Shown: positions 33,362 through 41,996 of the stretch, piece by piece
Numbering within the stretch: position 1 is the first letter of the stretch
Layout: every line of letters begins with the position of its first letter
Assembly (NCBI RefSeq): GCF_036241575.1
Contig: NZ_CP108455.1
Span: 1,074,501-1,138,500 of the forward strand
Length of the DNA stretch: 64,000 nt
Direction of reading: 5' to 3'
Origin: Streptomyces sp. NBC_01267
GTDB taxonomy: Bacteria > Actinomycetota > Actinomycetes > Streptomycetales > Streptomycetaceae
The notes under the pieces: generated by a model
What the model saw: only the letters and a program-made list of their open reading frames with translations
Database searches by the model: none
What the model was told of the DNA's origin: nothing
Program-made: the position numbers and the translations under genes

Positions 33362-34618
33362 GTGTCCACGCATACTCCGATCACCAGCCGGCCCGTACGG
33401 GTCGCGCTCGTCGGCGCCGGCAACCGCGGCCTGACGTACACCGAGTGGATCAAGAACCACCCCGAGGCCGCCGAACTCGTCGCGGTCGCGGATCCGCGCC
33501 CCGCGGCGCGGGCCGCCGCGGGCGCGCCCGTGCAGTTCGACGACTGGCGCCCGCTCGCGGAGAACCGCATCGCTGACGCCGTGATCGTCACCACCCAGGA
33601 CCGCGATCACGTCGAGCCGGTACTGGCCCTCGCCGCGGCCGGGTACGCGATCCTCGTCGAGAAGCCCCTCGCCCCGACCGAGGACGAGACCCGGGCCATC
33701 GTCGAGGGCGTGGAACGGGCCGGGGTGCTCTTCGCGGTCTGTCACGTGATGCGGTACACGCCCTACACCGATCTGGTGAAGCAGGTCGTGGACTCGGGGG
33801 TGCTGGGGCAGCTGGTCTCCATCGACCACCTGGAGCCGGTCGGCTGGTGGCACTACGCGCACAGTTACGTACGCGGCCCGTGGAGCCGCGAGAGCGACTC
33901 GTCCCCCATGCTGCTCGCCAAGTCCTGCCACGACCTGGACTGGATCTCGTACGTCATGGGCGGGCGCATCGAACAGGTCACCGGCTTCGGCGGACTCAAG
34001 CACTTCCGGCCGGAGAACGCGCCGGCCGGCTCCGCCGACCGCTGCCTGGACTGCGCGGTCGAGGACAACTGCCCGTACAGCGCGCTGAAGCTGTACATGC
34101 CGACGCTGCGCGAGAAGGGCGCGGTCTGGCCGGTCACCCATGTCACCGAGGCGACCGACGAGGCCGGGCTCGTGCGGGCACTGCGGGAGGGGCCGTACGG
34201 GGTGTGCGCGTACCGCAGCGACAACGACGTGGTCGACCACCAGGTGCTGGCCATGCAGTTGGCGGGCGGGGTGACCGCGACCTTCCAGATGGTGGCGTTC
34301 ACCGAGCAGACCCACCGGCAGACCCGGATCTTCGGCTCGCACGGCTGGCTGACCGGTGACGGCGAGCGGGTGACCGTCCAGGACTTCCGTACCGGCGAGT
34401 CCACCGTCCACGAACTCGGCACGTCCGGTTCCAACGCGGCCGACGGGCACGGCGGCGGTGACGACGCGCTGATCGAGGCGTTCGTACGGGCCGTCGCGAC
34501 CGGTGACGCGGGGGCCGTGCGCTCCGGCACCGCGACCTCGCTCGGCAGTCACCTCGCGGCGTTCGCCGCCGAACGTGCCCGGCACACCGGCACCGTCCAG
34601 ACGGTCCCGGTCGCATGA
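33362..34618 (+). CDS. Gfo/Idh/MocA-family oxidoreductase
   Basis: A 418-aa NAD(P)-dependent dehydrogenase. The Rossmann motif VALVGAGNRGLTY is near residue 14, the family EKP motif (ILVEKPLAPTEDE) near 100 and CHVMRYTPYTDLVKQV after it. A C-terminal alpha/beta domain contains a Cys-rich insertion (DRCLDCAVEDNCPYSALKLY), seen in a subgroup of sugar dehydrogenases. It probably oxidises the imported sugar or a derivative. GTG start with GAGGGA upstream. Second gene of the plus arm. Confidence 0.9.
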   Translation: MSTHTPITSRPVRVALVGAGNRGLTYTEWIKNHPEAAELVAVADPRPAARAAAGAPVQFDDWRPLAENRIADAVIVTTQDRDHVEPVLALAAAGYAILVEKPLAPTEDETRAIVEGVERAGVLFAVCHVMRYTPYTDLVKQVVDSGVLGQLVSIDHLEPVGWWHYAHSYVRGPWSRESDSSPMLLAKSCHDLDWISYVMGGRIEQVTGFGGLKHFRPENAPAGSADRCLDCAVEDNCPYSALKLYMPTLREKGAVWPVTHVTEATDEAGLVRALREGPYGVCAYRSDNDVVDHQVLAMQLAGGVTATFQMVAFTEQTHRQTRIFGSHGWLTGDGERVTVQDFRTGESTVHELGTSGSNAADGHGGGDDALIEAFVRAVATGDAGAVRSGTATSLGSHLAAFAAERARHTGTVQTVPVA

Positions 34619-34659
34619 CCCCTCTTCCGCCCGCCCTCACGTCCTCGGAGTGTTCCCTC

Positions 34660-35913
34660 ATGTCCCGTGCCCTGAAGCGCCGTTCCCGGCTGCGTGCCGT
34701 CGCCGCCCCCGTCCTCGCCACCGCGCTCGCCGCCGGAGTGCTGGCCGGGTGCGGCAGTGGCGGCGACGGCAACACCGTCACCATGTGGACCTACCCGGTC
34801 ATCTTCGACGAGGCCAAGAACAAGTCCTACTGGGACGGCCTGGTCAAGGAGTTCGAGAAGAAGCACACGGGGATCAAGGTGAAGGTCGAGACCTTCCCGT
34901 GGGCCAACCGTGACACCGCGCTGGCCACCGCGATCGCCTCCGGCAAGGGCCCGGACGCGGTGTATCTCATCCCCGACCAGTTGCCGAAGTACGCGAGGAA
35001 CATCGTCCCGGCCGACGAGTACACCCCGGCCTCCGACAGGGCGGACTACACGGACTTCGCGATGAAGTCGGTGACGGTGGACGGCAAGGCGCTCGGCACC
35101 CCGGTGCTGACCAGTGCCAACCCGCTGATCTGCGACAAGCGGGTGTTCTCCGCCATCGGCGAGAAGACCTACCCGACGAGCTGGGCCGATCTGGCCGCGC
35201 TGGCGCCGAAGCTGAAGAAGAAGGGCTACTACGCCACCAGTTACAGCGGTGACACCCAGCAGACGCTGAACATGACCTTCTACCCGCTGCTCTGGCAGGC
35301 GGGCGGTGACGTCTTCTCGAAGGACGGCAAGCAGATCACGTTCAACGACGCCGCCGGGGTCAAGGCGCTGTCGTACCTCAAGACGCTCGTCGACGGCGGC
35401 TACACCGACCGGGACCTGGTCACCACCACGCCCAAGCTGGAACAGACGCCGGTCGCCAAGGGCAAGGTGGCCTGCACCTGGCAGAACACCCCGGCGGACG
35501 TCGAGCCGTTCTGGGGCAAGGAGAACATCGTCGTCCAGCCGCCGCTGAAGGACGTCCGGTCCGTCGGTTACGGCACCGTGGGCGCCCTCTCCATGCTGAA
35601 GGGCGCCAACAAGAAGGCCACCGGCGACTGGCTCAACTTCGTCGCCGAGTCGAAGAACGCGGCGGGCCTGGAGAAGGGCGCGGGGTACTTCCCGGCCCGG
35701 AAGTCCGGCGGCGACCTGTACCCCGGCGACGCTCTGCAGAAGGCGGTCGGCGCCACCCTGCCGAGCATGGACGTGGGACCGCTGCAGGACAAGTCCCGTG
35801 AGGTCCAGGGGGTGCTCGCCCCGGAGATCCAGGCAGCGCTGCTGGGCAAGAAGAGCCCGCAGGCGGCGCTCGACACGGCGGCCAAGGCCGCCCAGGCGAT
35901 GCTCGGTCGCTGA
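34660..35913 (+). CDS. Sugar ABC transporter solute-binding lipoprotein
   Basis: A 417-aa type-1 extracellular solute-binding protein. It has a basic N-terminus, a hydrophobic segment and a lipobox (AAGVLAGC), so it is a membrane-anchored lipoprotein. The body shows the family pattern TMWTYPVIFDEAKN, then LVKEFEKKHTGIKVKVETFP and LATAIASGKGPDAVYLIP. The ATG at 34660 gives a standard signal peptide and has GGAG 9 bp upstream. An in-frame ATG at 34615 overlapping the preceding stop is possible but adds 15 residues before the signal. It delivers sugars to the two permeases downstream. Confidence 0.92.
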   Translation: MSRALKRRSRLRAVAAPVLATALAAGVLAGCGSGGDGNTVTMWTYPVIFDEAKNKSYWDGLVKEFEKKHTGIKVKVETFPWANRDTALATAIASGKGPDAVYLIPDQLPKYARNIVPADEYTPASDRADYTDFAMKSVTVDGKALGTPVLTSANPLICDKRVFSAIGEKTYPTSWADLAALAPKLKKKGYYATSYSGDTQQTLNMTFYPLLWQAGGDVFSKDGKQITFNDAAGVKALSYLKTLVDGGYTDRDLVTTTPKLEQTPVAKGKVACTWQNTPADVEPFWGKENIVVQPPLKDVRSVGYGTVGALSMLKGANKKATGDWLNFVAESKNAAGLEKGAGYFPARKSGGDLYPGDALQKAVGATLPSMDVGPLQDKSREVQGVLAPEIQAALLGKKSPQAALDTAAKAAQAMLGR

Positions 35914-35953
35914 CTCGGGACCGGCCTCGGGCGGGGACGGAACCTCTCCCCCC

Positions 35954-36042
35954 GCCCGAGGGCCCGCACCACGGCCGGGCACCCGCCCGTGCCCGAGGGC
36001 CCGCACCACCGCCGGGCACCCGCCCGGTCCGCACCACCCGCG
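35954..36042 (+). repeat. 37-bp tandem repeat, two copies plus a partial
   Basis: A unit starting GCCCGAGGGCCCGCACCAC begins at 35954 and 35991, with a partial third from about 36026. It lies in the 200-bp spacer between the binding-protein and permease genes. It could form hairpins that lower expression of the permeases relative to the binding protein. Confidence 0.6.
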
Positions 36043-36117
36043 TGACCCGCGCCCGGCCCGGCCGGGGTCCCGGCTCACACATCCACCGCAATTCCCCCGT
36101 ACCGCAAGGAGATCCCC

Positions 36118-37023
36118 GTGGCAGTCGTCGCGGAACCCACCCGCCGGGGCCGTCGCAGCGGGCCGCAGGCGCGCCGCGAGGCCCGGATCGGCCTGCTCTT
36201 CGTCCTCCCGTGCTTCCTGCTCTTCCTCGCCTTCCGGTTCGGCCCCGGGGTCGCCGGTGTGCTGATGAGCCTCACCGACTACTCGCTCACCGGCGGCGGC
36301 CACTTCGTCGGCGTCGACAACTTCACCCGCCTCTGGGCCGACCCGCTGTTCTGGCAGGCGCTGAAGGTGACGGTGCTCTACACGGTGATCGCGGTGCCCG
36401 GCACCCTGATCGCCTCGGTCGCGCTGGCGCTGATCACCCGGCGGGCCTTCCGCGGCGCCAAGTTCTTCCGCTCGGTGTTCTTCCTGCCGGTCGTCACCTC
36501 ACTGGTGCTGGCCGCCACCGTGTTCGTGTGGATCTTCTCCACCGGCGGCCCGTGGTCCACGATGGTGGGCTGGCTGGGGATGTCGCAGAGTTCCTGGCTC
36601 TCCGACGACGTCCTGGTGCTTCCCGCGCTCGCGATCGTCGGCATCTGGTCCCGCTTCGGCTACGGGATGCTGATCCTCCTCGCCCGGATGCAGGACATTC
36701 CGCGTGAGCTGGAGGAGGCGGCGCTCACCGACGGCGCGGGTCCCTGGCAGCGGTTCCGGTACATCGTGCTGCCGCAGCTCAAGCCCGCGCTGTTCTTCCT
36801 CGCCGTCATCGAGACGACCGCCTCGTTCCAGGTGTTCGACGCGGTCTACACGATGACCGGCGGCGGACCCGCCAACGGCAGCTACACGCTCGTCTTCCAG
36901 CTCTACGACGCGGGCTTCAAGTACTTCGACCTGGGCTACGCCTCCGCCATCGGGGTCGCGCTCTTCGTGCTGACCGTGGTGGTCGCCGTACTCCAGCGGC
37001 TCGTGATCGGGAAGGACCAGTGA
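36118..37023 (+). CDS. Sugar ABC transporter permease 1 (MalF/UgpA-like)
   Basis: A 301-aa inner-membrane protein with six predicted helices. The cytoplasmic EAA loop that docks the ATPase is clear (LEEAALTDGAGPWQRFRYIV, then LPQLKP). GTG start with AAGGAG 7 bp upstream. The stop overlaps the next permease start (GTGA). It pairs with permease 2 and the lipoprotein. No ABC ATPase gene is in this operon, so a shared MsiK-type ATPase is expected. Confidence 0.93.
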   Translation: MAVVAEPTRRGRRSGPQARREARIGLLFVLPCFLLFLAFRFGPGVAGVLMSLTDYSLTGGGHFVGVDNFTRLWADPLFWQALKVTVLYTVIAVPGTLIASVALALITRRAFRGAKFFRSVFFLPVVTSLVLAATVFVWIFSTGGPWSTMVGWLGMSQSSWLSDDVLVLPALAIVGIWSRFGYGMLILLARMQDIPRELEEAALTDGAGPWQRFRYIVLPQLKPALFFLAVIETTASFQVFDAVYTMTGGGPANGSYTLVFQLYDAGFKYFDLGYASAIGVALFVLTVVVAVLQRLVIGKDQ

Positions 37024-37988
37024 CCATGACCGCAGCACCTGTGGAGACCCCGGCCGACGTGTCCGCCGGCGGTACGTCCGGCGCCCCGCAGAAGGTGGAC
37101 CTCCGGGCCGCCCGGCGGGCCGAGCGGCGGCTGCGCAAGGCGGCGGACCGCGACACCGTGCCGCACGGCATGCGTGCCACCCCCGTGGGCCGTGTCGCGC
37201 GCACCCTGCTGCTGACGGTGGCGGCGCTCGTCACGATCTTCCCGTTCTACGCGATGGTCGTGCTGTCGCTGAAGCCGTCCGCGGCGGTCGACTTCCCGGG
37301 CAGTCTGCTGCCCTGGCCGCTGACCGGCGAGGCGTACCACGCCGTCATGAGCGCCCAGGACGTGCCGCGCTGGCTGCTCAACACCCTGATCTACTCGGTG
37401 GTCTCGGTCGTCGGCGTGCTGCTGCTCGCCGCGCTCGCCGGATACGCCTTCGCCAAGAAGCGCTTCCCGGGCCGTGAGGCGATGTTCTGGTCGTTCCTCT
37501 CGATGGTGATGGTCCCCTACCACGTCACGATGATCCCGACGTTCGCGATGATCGCGAAGCTGGGCGGCGTGGACACCTACTGGGGTCTGATCATCCCGAC
37601 CCTCGCCAACGCCCAAGCGGTCTTCCTGATGCGGCAGTTCATCATGGGACTGCCCGACGAACTCTTCGAGGCGGCCCGGCTGGACGGCTGCAGCGAGTGG
37701 CAGATCTTCTACCGGATCGTGCTGCCGCTGCTGAAGCCGATCCTCGCCACCCTCGGTGTCTTCGTCTTCCTCTGGCACTGGAACGACTTCCTGTGGCCGC
37801 TGGTCATCGGCCAGTCCACCGACATGCGCACGCTCACCGTCGGGATCGCCTCGCTCCAGCAGCAGAACGTGCCGCTGAACGTGGTGCTCTCCGGCTCCGT
37901 CATCGCGTTCGTGCCCATCTTCGCCGCGTACATGGTGGGTCAGCGCTACTTCACCGAGGGCGTCACCGCGTCCGGAATCAAGGGATAG
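37020..37988 (+). CDS. Sugar ABC transporter permease 2 (MalG/UgpE-like)
   Basis: A 322-aa permease. A long hydrophilic N-terminal tail (about 60 residues, rich in Arg and Ala) precedes six helices. The EAA loop reads FEAARLDGCSEWQIFYRIVL, followed by PLLKP, and the C-terminus QRYFTEGVTASGIKG is typical of the MalG branch. GTG at 37020 is coupled to the previous stop; ATG at 37026 is an equally possible start. Confidence 0.92.
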   Translation: MTMTAAPVETPADVSAGGTSGAPQKVDLRAARRAERRLRKAADRDTVPHGMRATPVGRVARTLLLTVAALVTIFPFYAMVVLSLKPSAAVDFPGSLLPWPLTGEAYHAVMSAQDVPRWLLNTLIYSVVSVVGVLLLAALAGYAFAKKRFPGREAMFWSFLSMVMVPYHVTMIPTFAMIAKLGGVDTYWGLIIPTLANAQAVFLMRQFIMGLPDELFEAARLDGCSEWQIFYRIVLPLLKPILATLGVFVFLWHWNDFLWPLVIGQSTDMRTLTVGIASLQQQNVPLNVVLSGSVIAFVPIFAAYMVGQRYFTEGVTASGIKG

Positions 37989-37994
37989 CCACGC

Positions 37995-39023
37995 ATGTTC
38001 ACCGATGAGGCCGCTCTGGAAGAGCGGCTCGCCACCCCCTCCCCCGCGCTCGTCGCCGACCTCGCCCGCCTCGAAGGCGACCTGCTGGTGCTCGGCGCCG
38101 GCGGCAAGATGGGCCCCAGCCTGTGCCGGCTGGCCCGCCGGGCGCTGGACGCCGGGGGCCGCTCCGACGTCACGGTGTACGCCGTGTCCCGCTGGTCGGA
38201 CAAGGCCGCCGCCGCGGAGCTGGAGGCCGACGGGGTCCGTACGGTCGCCTTCGACCTGATGGATCCGGCCGCCGATCTCGGCGCACTCCCCGACGCCGGG
38301 AACGTGATCTTCATGGTCGGCGCCAAGTTCGGTTCGGCCGGGGCGCCTTCGCACGCCTGGGCGGTCAACGCCGCCATGCCGGACCGGGTGGCGCGCCGCT
38401 GGTCCACCTCGCGGATCGCCGCGTTCTCCACCGGCAACGTGTACCCGCTGGTGCCCCTGTCGTCCGGCGGCTGCACCGAGTCCGATCCGGTCGGCCCGGT
38501 CGGTGAGTACGCGATGTCCTGCCTCGGCCGCGAGCGGATCTTCGACCACGCCGCACTGACCCGTGGCACCAAGGTCACCAACATCAGGCTCAATTACGCG
38601 GTCGACCTCCGCTACGGCGTGCTCGCGGACATCGCATCCCGCGTACAGTCGGGCGAGCCCGTCGACCTGACGACCGGTCACGCCAACGTGGTGTGGCAGG
38701 GGTACGCCAACGAGGTCGCCCTCCGTTCGCTGCTGCACGCCACGGACGGCGAGGCCTTCACCCTCAACCTCACCGGCCCCGAGACCGCTTCGGTGCGCCG
38801 CCTCGCCCAGTGGTTCGGCGAGGAGTTCGACCGGGAGCCGGTGTACATCGGGGCGGAGTCGCCGACCGCGCTGCTCTCCGACGCGAGCCGCTGCCATGCG
38901 CTCTTCGGTTATCCGGAGGTCGCACTGCGCACTCTCGTCGAGTGGCAGGCCGACTGGCTGCGCCGCGGGCTGCCGCTGTCCGGCAAGCCCACCAAGTTCC
39001 AGGTCCGTGACGGAAGGTTCTGA
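37995..39023 (+). CDS. NAD-dependent epimerase/dehydratase-family protein
   Basis: A 342-aa extended-SDR-like protein. The nucleotide-binding motif is near residue 33 (LLVLGAGGKMGPSLCRLARR) and differs slightly from the usual GxxGxxG. FSTGNVYPLVPLSSGGCTE and the YxxxK-like region EYAMSCLGRERIFDH follow; the Lys position appears replaced (YAMSC...R), so the catalytic triad may be altered. The role in the pathway is unknown, probably oxidation or isomerisation of a sugar derivative. It lies 6 bp after permease 2. Confidence 0.8.
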   Translation: MFTDEAALEERLATPSPALVADLARLEGDLLVLGAGGKMGPSLCRLARRALDAGGRSDVTVYAVSRWSDKAAAAELEADGVRTVAFDLMDPAADLGALPDAGNVIFMVGAKFGSAGAPSHAWAVNAAMPDRVARRWSTSRIAAFSTGNVYPLVPLSSGGCTESDPVGPVGEYAMSCLGRERIFDHAALTRGTKVTNIRLNYAVDLRYGVLADIASRVQSGEPVDLTTGHANVVWQGYANEVALRSLLHATDGEAFTLNLTGPETASVRRLAQWFGEEFDREPVYIGAESPTALLSDASRCHALFGYPEVALRTLVEWQADWLRRGLPLSGKPTKFQVRDGRF

Positions 39024-39031
39024 TCCACTCC

Positions 39032-40069
39032 ATGTCCACTCCCTCCTTGGACGCCCTCGCCCACGGTGCGGTGATCCCCGCCCATCCACTCGCACTGGAC
39101 GCGAGCCGCAAGCTCGACGAGCGGCGGCAGCGCGCCCTGACCCGCTACTACCTGGCCTCCGGCGCGGGCGGCGCCGCTGTCGCCGTGCACACCACCCAGT
39201 TCGAGATCCGGGAGCCCCAGGTCGGTCTCTTCCGGCCGGTACTGGAACTCGCTGCCGAGACGATCCGGGCCGAGGCCGGGCGTCCCTTCATCAAGATCGC
39301 GGGCGCCTGCGGCTACACCGCCCAGGCGGTCTCCGAGGCCGAGACGGCCGCCGAACTCGGCTATGACGCGGTGCTGTTGAGCCCCGCGGTGCCGGGCGCC
39401 GACGAGAAGGGGCTGCTGGAGCGGGCCCGCGCGGTCGGCGAGGTGCTGCCGGTGATCGGCTTCTACCTCCAGGAGGCGGTCGGCGGGCGCTATCTGTCGC
39501 CGCGCTTCTGGGCGGCCTTCACCGATCTGCCGTCCACCGTGGCCGTGAAGATCGCCCCCTTCGACCGCTACCGCACCGCCGACGCGGTACGGGCCGTCGC
39601 GGGCGCCGACCGCGCGGGCGAGGTGGCCCTGTACACCGGCAACGACGACGGCATCATCGGCGATCTGCTGACCCCCTACGAGACGGCGGGCGGCGAGCGC
39701 CGCTGGTTCGCGGGCGGGCTGCTCGGCCAGTGGGCGGTGTGGACCGGCTCGGCGGTGTCCCTCCTCGACGACGTACGGGCGGCCCGCGCCGGGGACCACG
39801 AGGCGATGCTGCGCTGCCTGGCCCGCGGCCCGGAGCTGACCGACGCCAACAGCGCGGTCTTCGATGTGCGCGGCGCGTTCCGCGGCTGCATCGCCGGTGT
39901 CCACGAAGTACTCCGGCGTCAGGGGCTGTTGGAGGGGACCTGGTGTCTGGACCCGGCCGAGACCCTCTCTCCGGGGCAGGCGGACGAGATCACCCGGGTG
40001 GCCGCCGCCTACCCCTGGCTGACCGATGACGCCTTCGTTGCGGAGCACCTCGATGACTGGCTCTCCTGA
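39032..40069 (+). CDS. Dihydrodipicolinate synthase-family aldolase/dehydratase
   Basis: A 345-aa (beta/alpha)8 protein of the DapA/N-acetylneuraminate-lyase superfamily. It has IKIAGACGYTAQAVSEAETA, the barrel strand VIGFYLQEAVGGRYLS and a candidate Schiff-base Lys in STVAVKIAPFDRYRT. It would cleave or dehydrate a 2-keto-3-deoxy sugar acid, the product expected from the enolase-superfamily dehydratase. The canonical Tyr of the YNxP motif is not present in that form. It lies 8 bp after the epimerase gene and its stop overlaps the next start. Confidence 0.83.
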   Translation: MSTPSLDALAHGAVIPAHPLALDASRKLDERRQRALTRYYLASGAGGAAVAVHTTQFEIREPQVGLFRPVLELAAETIRAEAGRPFIKIAGACGYTAQAVSEAETAAELGYDAVLLSPAVPGADEKGLLERARAVGEVLPVIGFYLQEAVGGRYLSPRFWAAFTDLPSTVAVKIAPFDRYRTADAVRAVAGADRAGEVALYTGNDDGIIGDLLTPYETAGGERRWFAGGLLGQWAVWTGSAVSLLDDVRAARAGDHEAMLRCLARGPELTDANSAVFDVRGAFRGCIAGVHEVLRRQGLLEGTWCLDPAETLSPGQADEITRVAAAYPWLTDDAFVAEHLDDWLS

Positions 40070-41066
40070 CCGCCCCCGGGTGGTGGTCGCCGTACCTCCC
40101 GGGCTGCGCGCGCAGTTCTTCTCGGCCGAGGTGTGGCAGGACCTGGAGCGGGCCGCGGAGCTGACGGTGCTCGACGCGCACCGCGACCGGGCGGCGCTCG
40201 CCGCCGCGCTGCCCGGCGCCCGTGCGCTGGTCACCGCCTGGGGAACGCCGCGGATCGACAGTGAACTCCTCGATGCGGCCGACCGGTTGGCGCTCGTCTC
40301 GCACACCGGATCCGCCGTCGCGCCCTACGTCACCGCCGAGGTGTTCCGGCGCGGTATCCGGGTCAGCCAGGCCGGTGACGAGATGGCGCGGCCGGTCGCC
40401 GAGGTGGCGCTGGCCTTCACACTGTCGCTGCTGTACCGCATCCAGCGCTTCGACCGGGCACTGCGCACCGGCGCCCCGTGGCAGGAGGCGAGCCAGGCCC
40501 CGCCGCGCCACGAGATCCACGGCAGTGACATCGGAGTGATCGGCGCGTCCCGGACGGGCCGGGCGTACATCGCGCTCGTCCGGGCCATGGGGGCACGGGT
40601 GAGCGTCACCGACCCCTTCCTGACCGACGCCGACGCTGCGGCGCTCGGGGTGGAGTCCGTACCGCTGGAGACCCTGCTGTCACGGAGCAGGGTCGTCGCC
40701 GTCCACGCCCCGGTGACCGACGAGACCCACCGGATGCTCGGCCCGGAGCAGCTGGCGCTGATGCCCGACGGTGCGGGTCTGGTGAACACCGCCAGGTCCT
40801 GGCTGGTCGACGAGGACGCGCTGCTCGCCGAGCTGGCGTCGGGGCGGCTGGACGCGGCGATCGATGTGTTCGACGCCGAGCCGCTACCGGTGGACCATCC
40901 CTTCCGCGCGCTGCCGAACGTCCTGCTGACCCCGCACCAGGCGGCGGGCAGTGTGGAGTGCCGGCTGCGGCTCGGTGCCAGTGCGGTCGGCGAGGTGCTG
41001 CGTCTGCTGGCCGGTCAGCCGCTGGTCCACGCGGTGGGCGCCGATGCGCTCAGCCGGCTGCACTGA
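40053..41066 (+). CDS. D-isomer-specific 2-hydroxyacid dehydrogenase
   Basis: A 337-aa dehydrogenase. The cofactor motif is IGVIGASRTGRAYIALVRAM (near residue 162). The catalytic Arg lies in GLVNTARSWLVDEDAL, the Glu/Asp region in AAIDVFDAEPLPVDHP and the catalytic His in VLLTPHQAAGS. It reduces or oxidises a 2-keto/2-hydroxy acid with NAD(P)H. The ATG at 40053 lies inside the previous gene (17-bp overlap), with GGAG 7 bp upstream. Confidence 0.88.
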   Translation: MTGSPDRPRVVVAVPPGLRAQFFSAEVWQDLERAAELTVLDAHRDRAALAAALPGARALVTAWGTPRIDSELLDAADRLALVSHTGSAVAPYVTAEVFRRGIRVSQAGDEMARPVAEVALAFTLSLLYRIQRFDRALRTGAPWQEASQAPPRHEIHGSDIGVIGASRTGRAYIALVRAMGARVSVTDPFLTDADAAALGVESVPLETLLSRSRVVAVHAPVTDETHRMLGPEQLALMPDGAGLVNTARSWLVDEDALLAELASGRLDAAIDVFDAEPLPVDHPFRALPNVLLTPHQAAGSVECRLRLGASAVGEVLRLLAGQPLVHAVGADALSRLH

Positions 41067-41108
41067 CCGGCGCCCCAACCCCCTCACCCTTCAGGAGAGT
41101 TCCCCCTC

Positions 41109-41957
41109 ATGCGTCTGATGCGCATCGGCGAGCCGGGCCACGAACGCCCCGTTCTCGCCTCCCCCGAAGGCCGTCACCACGACCTGTCGTCGGTCACCGC
41201 CGACATCGATGGCGCCTTCCTCGCCGCGCTCGCCGACGACCCCGGTCTCGTACCGGAGCCGGAGCGGCTGCCGGAGACCGACATCACCGGTCACCGGATC
41301 GGCCCGCCCGTGGCCCGCCCGTCCGCGCTGCTCTGCATCGGCCAGAACTACGCGGCCCACGCGGCGGAGTCGGGCGCGGCCCCGCCCGAGCAGCCGATCC
41401 TCTTCTACAAGTCGCCGAACACGATCGTGGGCCCGTACGACGACGTACTCATCCCACGCGGCGCGAAGAAGACCGACTGGGAGGTCGAGCTGGCCGTCGT
41501 CATCGGCCGCCGCGCCTCCTACCTCGACTCGCCCGCCGATGCCGCCGCCCACATCGCGGGCTACGCCGTCAGCAACGACGTGTCGGAACGCGCCTTCCAG
41601 CTGGAGGAGTCCGGCGGCCAGTGGTCGAAGGGCAAGAGCTGCGCGACCTTCAACCCGCTCGGCCCGGTGCTGGTGACCGCCGACGAGGCCGGTGACCCGC
41701 AGGGGATGCGGCTGCGTTCGTACGTCAACGGCGAGCCGCGGCAGGATTCGGGCACCGCGGACATGATCTTCGGCGTGGCGCATCTGGTGCACCATCTGTC
41801 GCAGTACCTGGTGCTGGAGCCCGGCGACATCATCAACACCGGTACGCCGCAGGGCGTGGCGTTGTCCGGGCGCTTCCCCTACCTCGGCGACGGTGACGTG
41901 ATGGAGCTGGAGATCTCCGGCCTGGGCGGCCAGCGCAGCGTCTGCCGCCCCGCGTAG
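41109..41957 (+). CDS. Fumarylacetoacetate hydrolase-family protein
   Basis: A 282-aa protein with the FAH fold. The conserved segments are SALLCIGQNYAAHAAESG, ILFYKSPNTIVGPYDDVL and the metal-binding WEVELAVVIG, then LVTADEAGDPQGMRL and GTPQGVALSG. In hydrolytic L-fucose/L-rhamnose-type routes such enzymes split 2,4-diketo-3-deoxy acids, the product of an SDR dehydrogenase like the one at 25324. That makes this the likely last enzyme of the locus (inference). Last gene of the plus arm. Confidence 0.9.
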   Translation: MRLMRIGEPGHERPVLASPEGRHHDLSSVTADIDGAFLAALADDPGLVPEPERLPETDITGHRIGPPVARPSALLCIGQNYAAHAAESGAAPPEQPILFYKSPNTIVGPYDDVLIPRGAKKTDWEVELAVVIGRRASYLDSPADAAAHIAGYAVSNDVSERAFQLEESGGQWSKGKSCATFNPLGPVLVTADEAGDPQGMRLRSYVNGEPRQDSGTADMIFGVAHLVHHLSQYLVLEPGDIINTGTPQGVALSGRFPYLGDGDVMELEISGLGGQRSVCRPA

Positions 41958-41996
41958 CAGGCCGTCCCACGCAACAGGCAGCCACAGCAAGGGCGT

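Noticed and set aside
30967..33594. Long minus-strand frame (~875 codons) opposite beta-helix gene B
   Set aside because: It mirrors the GC-skewed codons of the real gene; repeated GDGG/VEV-like composition and no ribosome binding site.
37995..39023. Frameshift suspected in the epimerase gene because of the odd YxxxK motif
   Set aside because: The frame is continuous with normal codon use on both sides and no alternative frame restores the motif, so it is real divergence.
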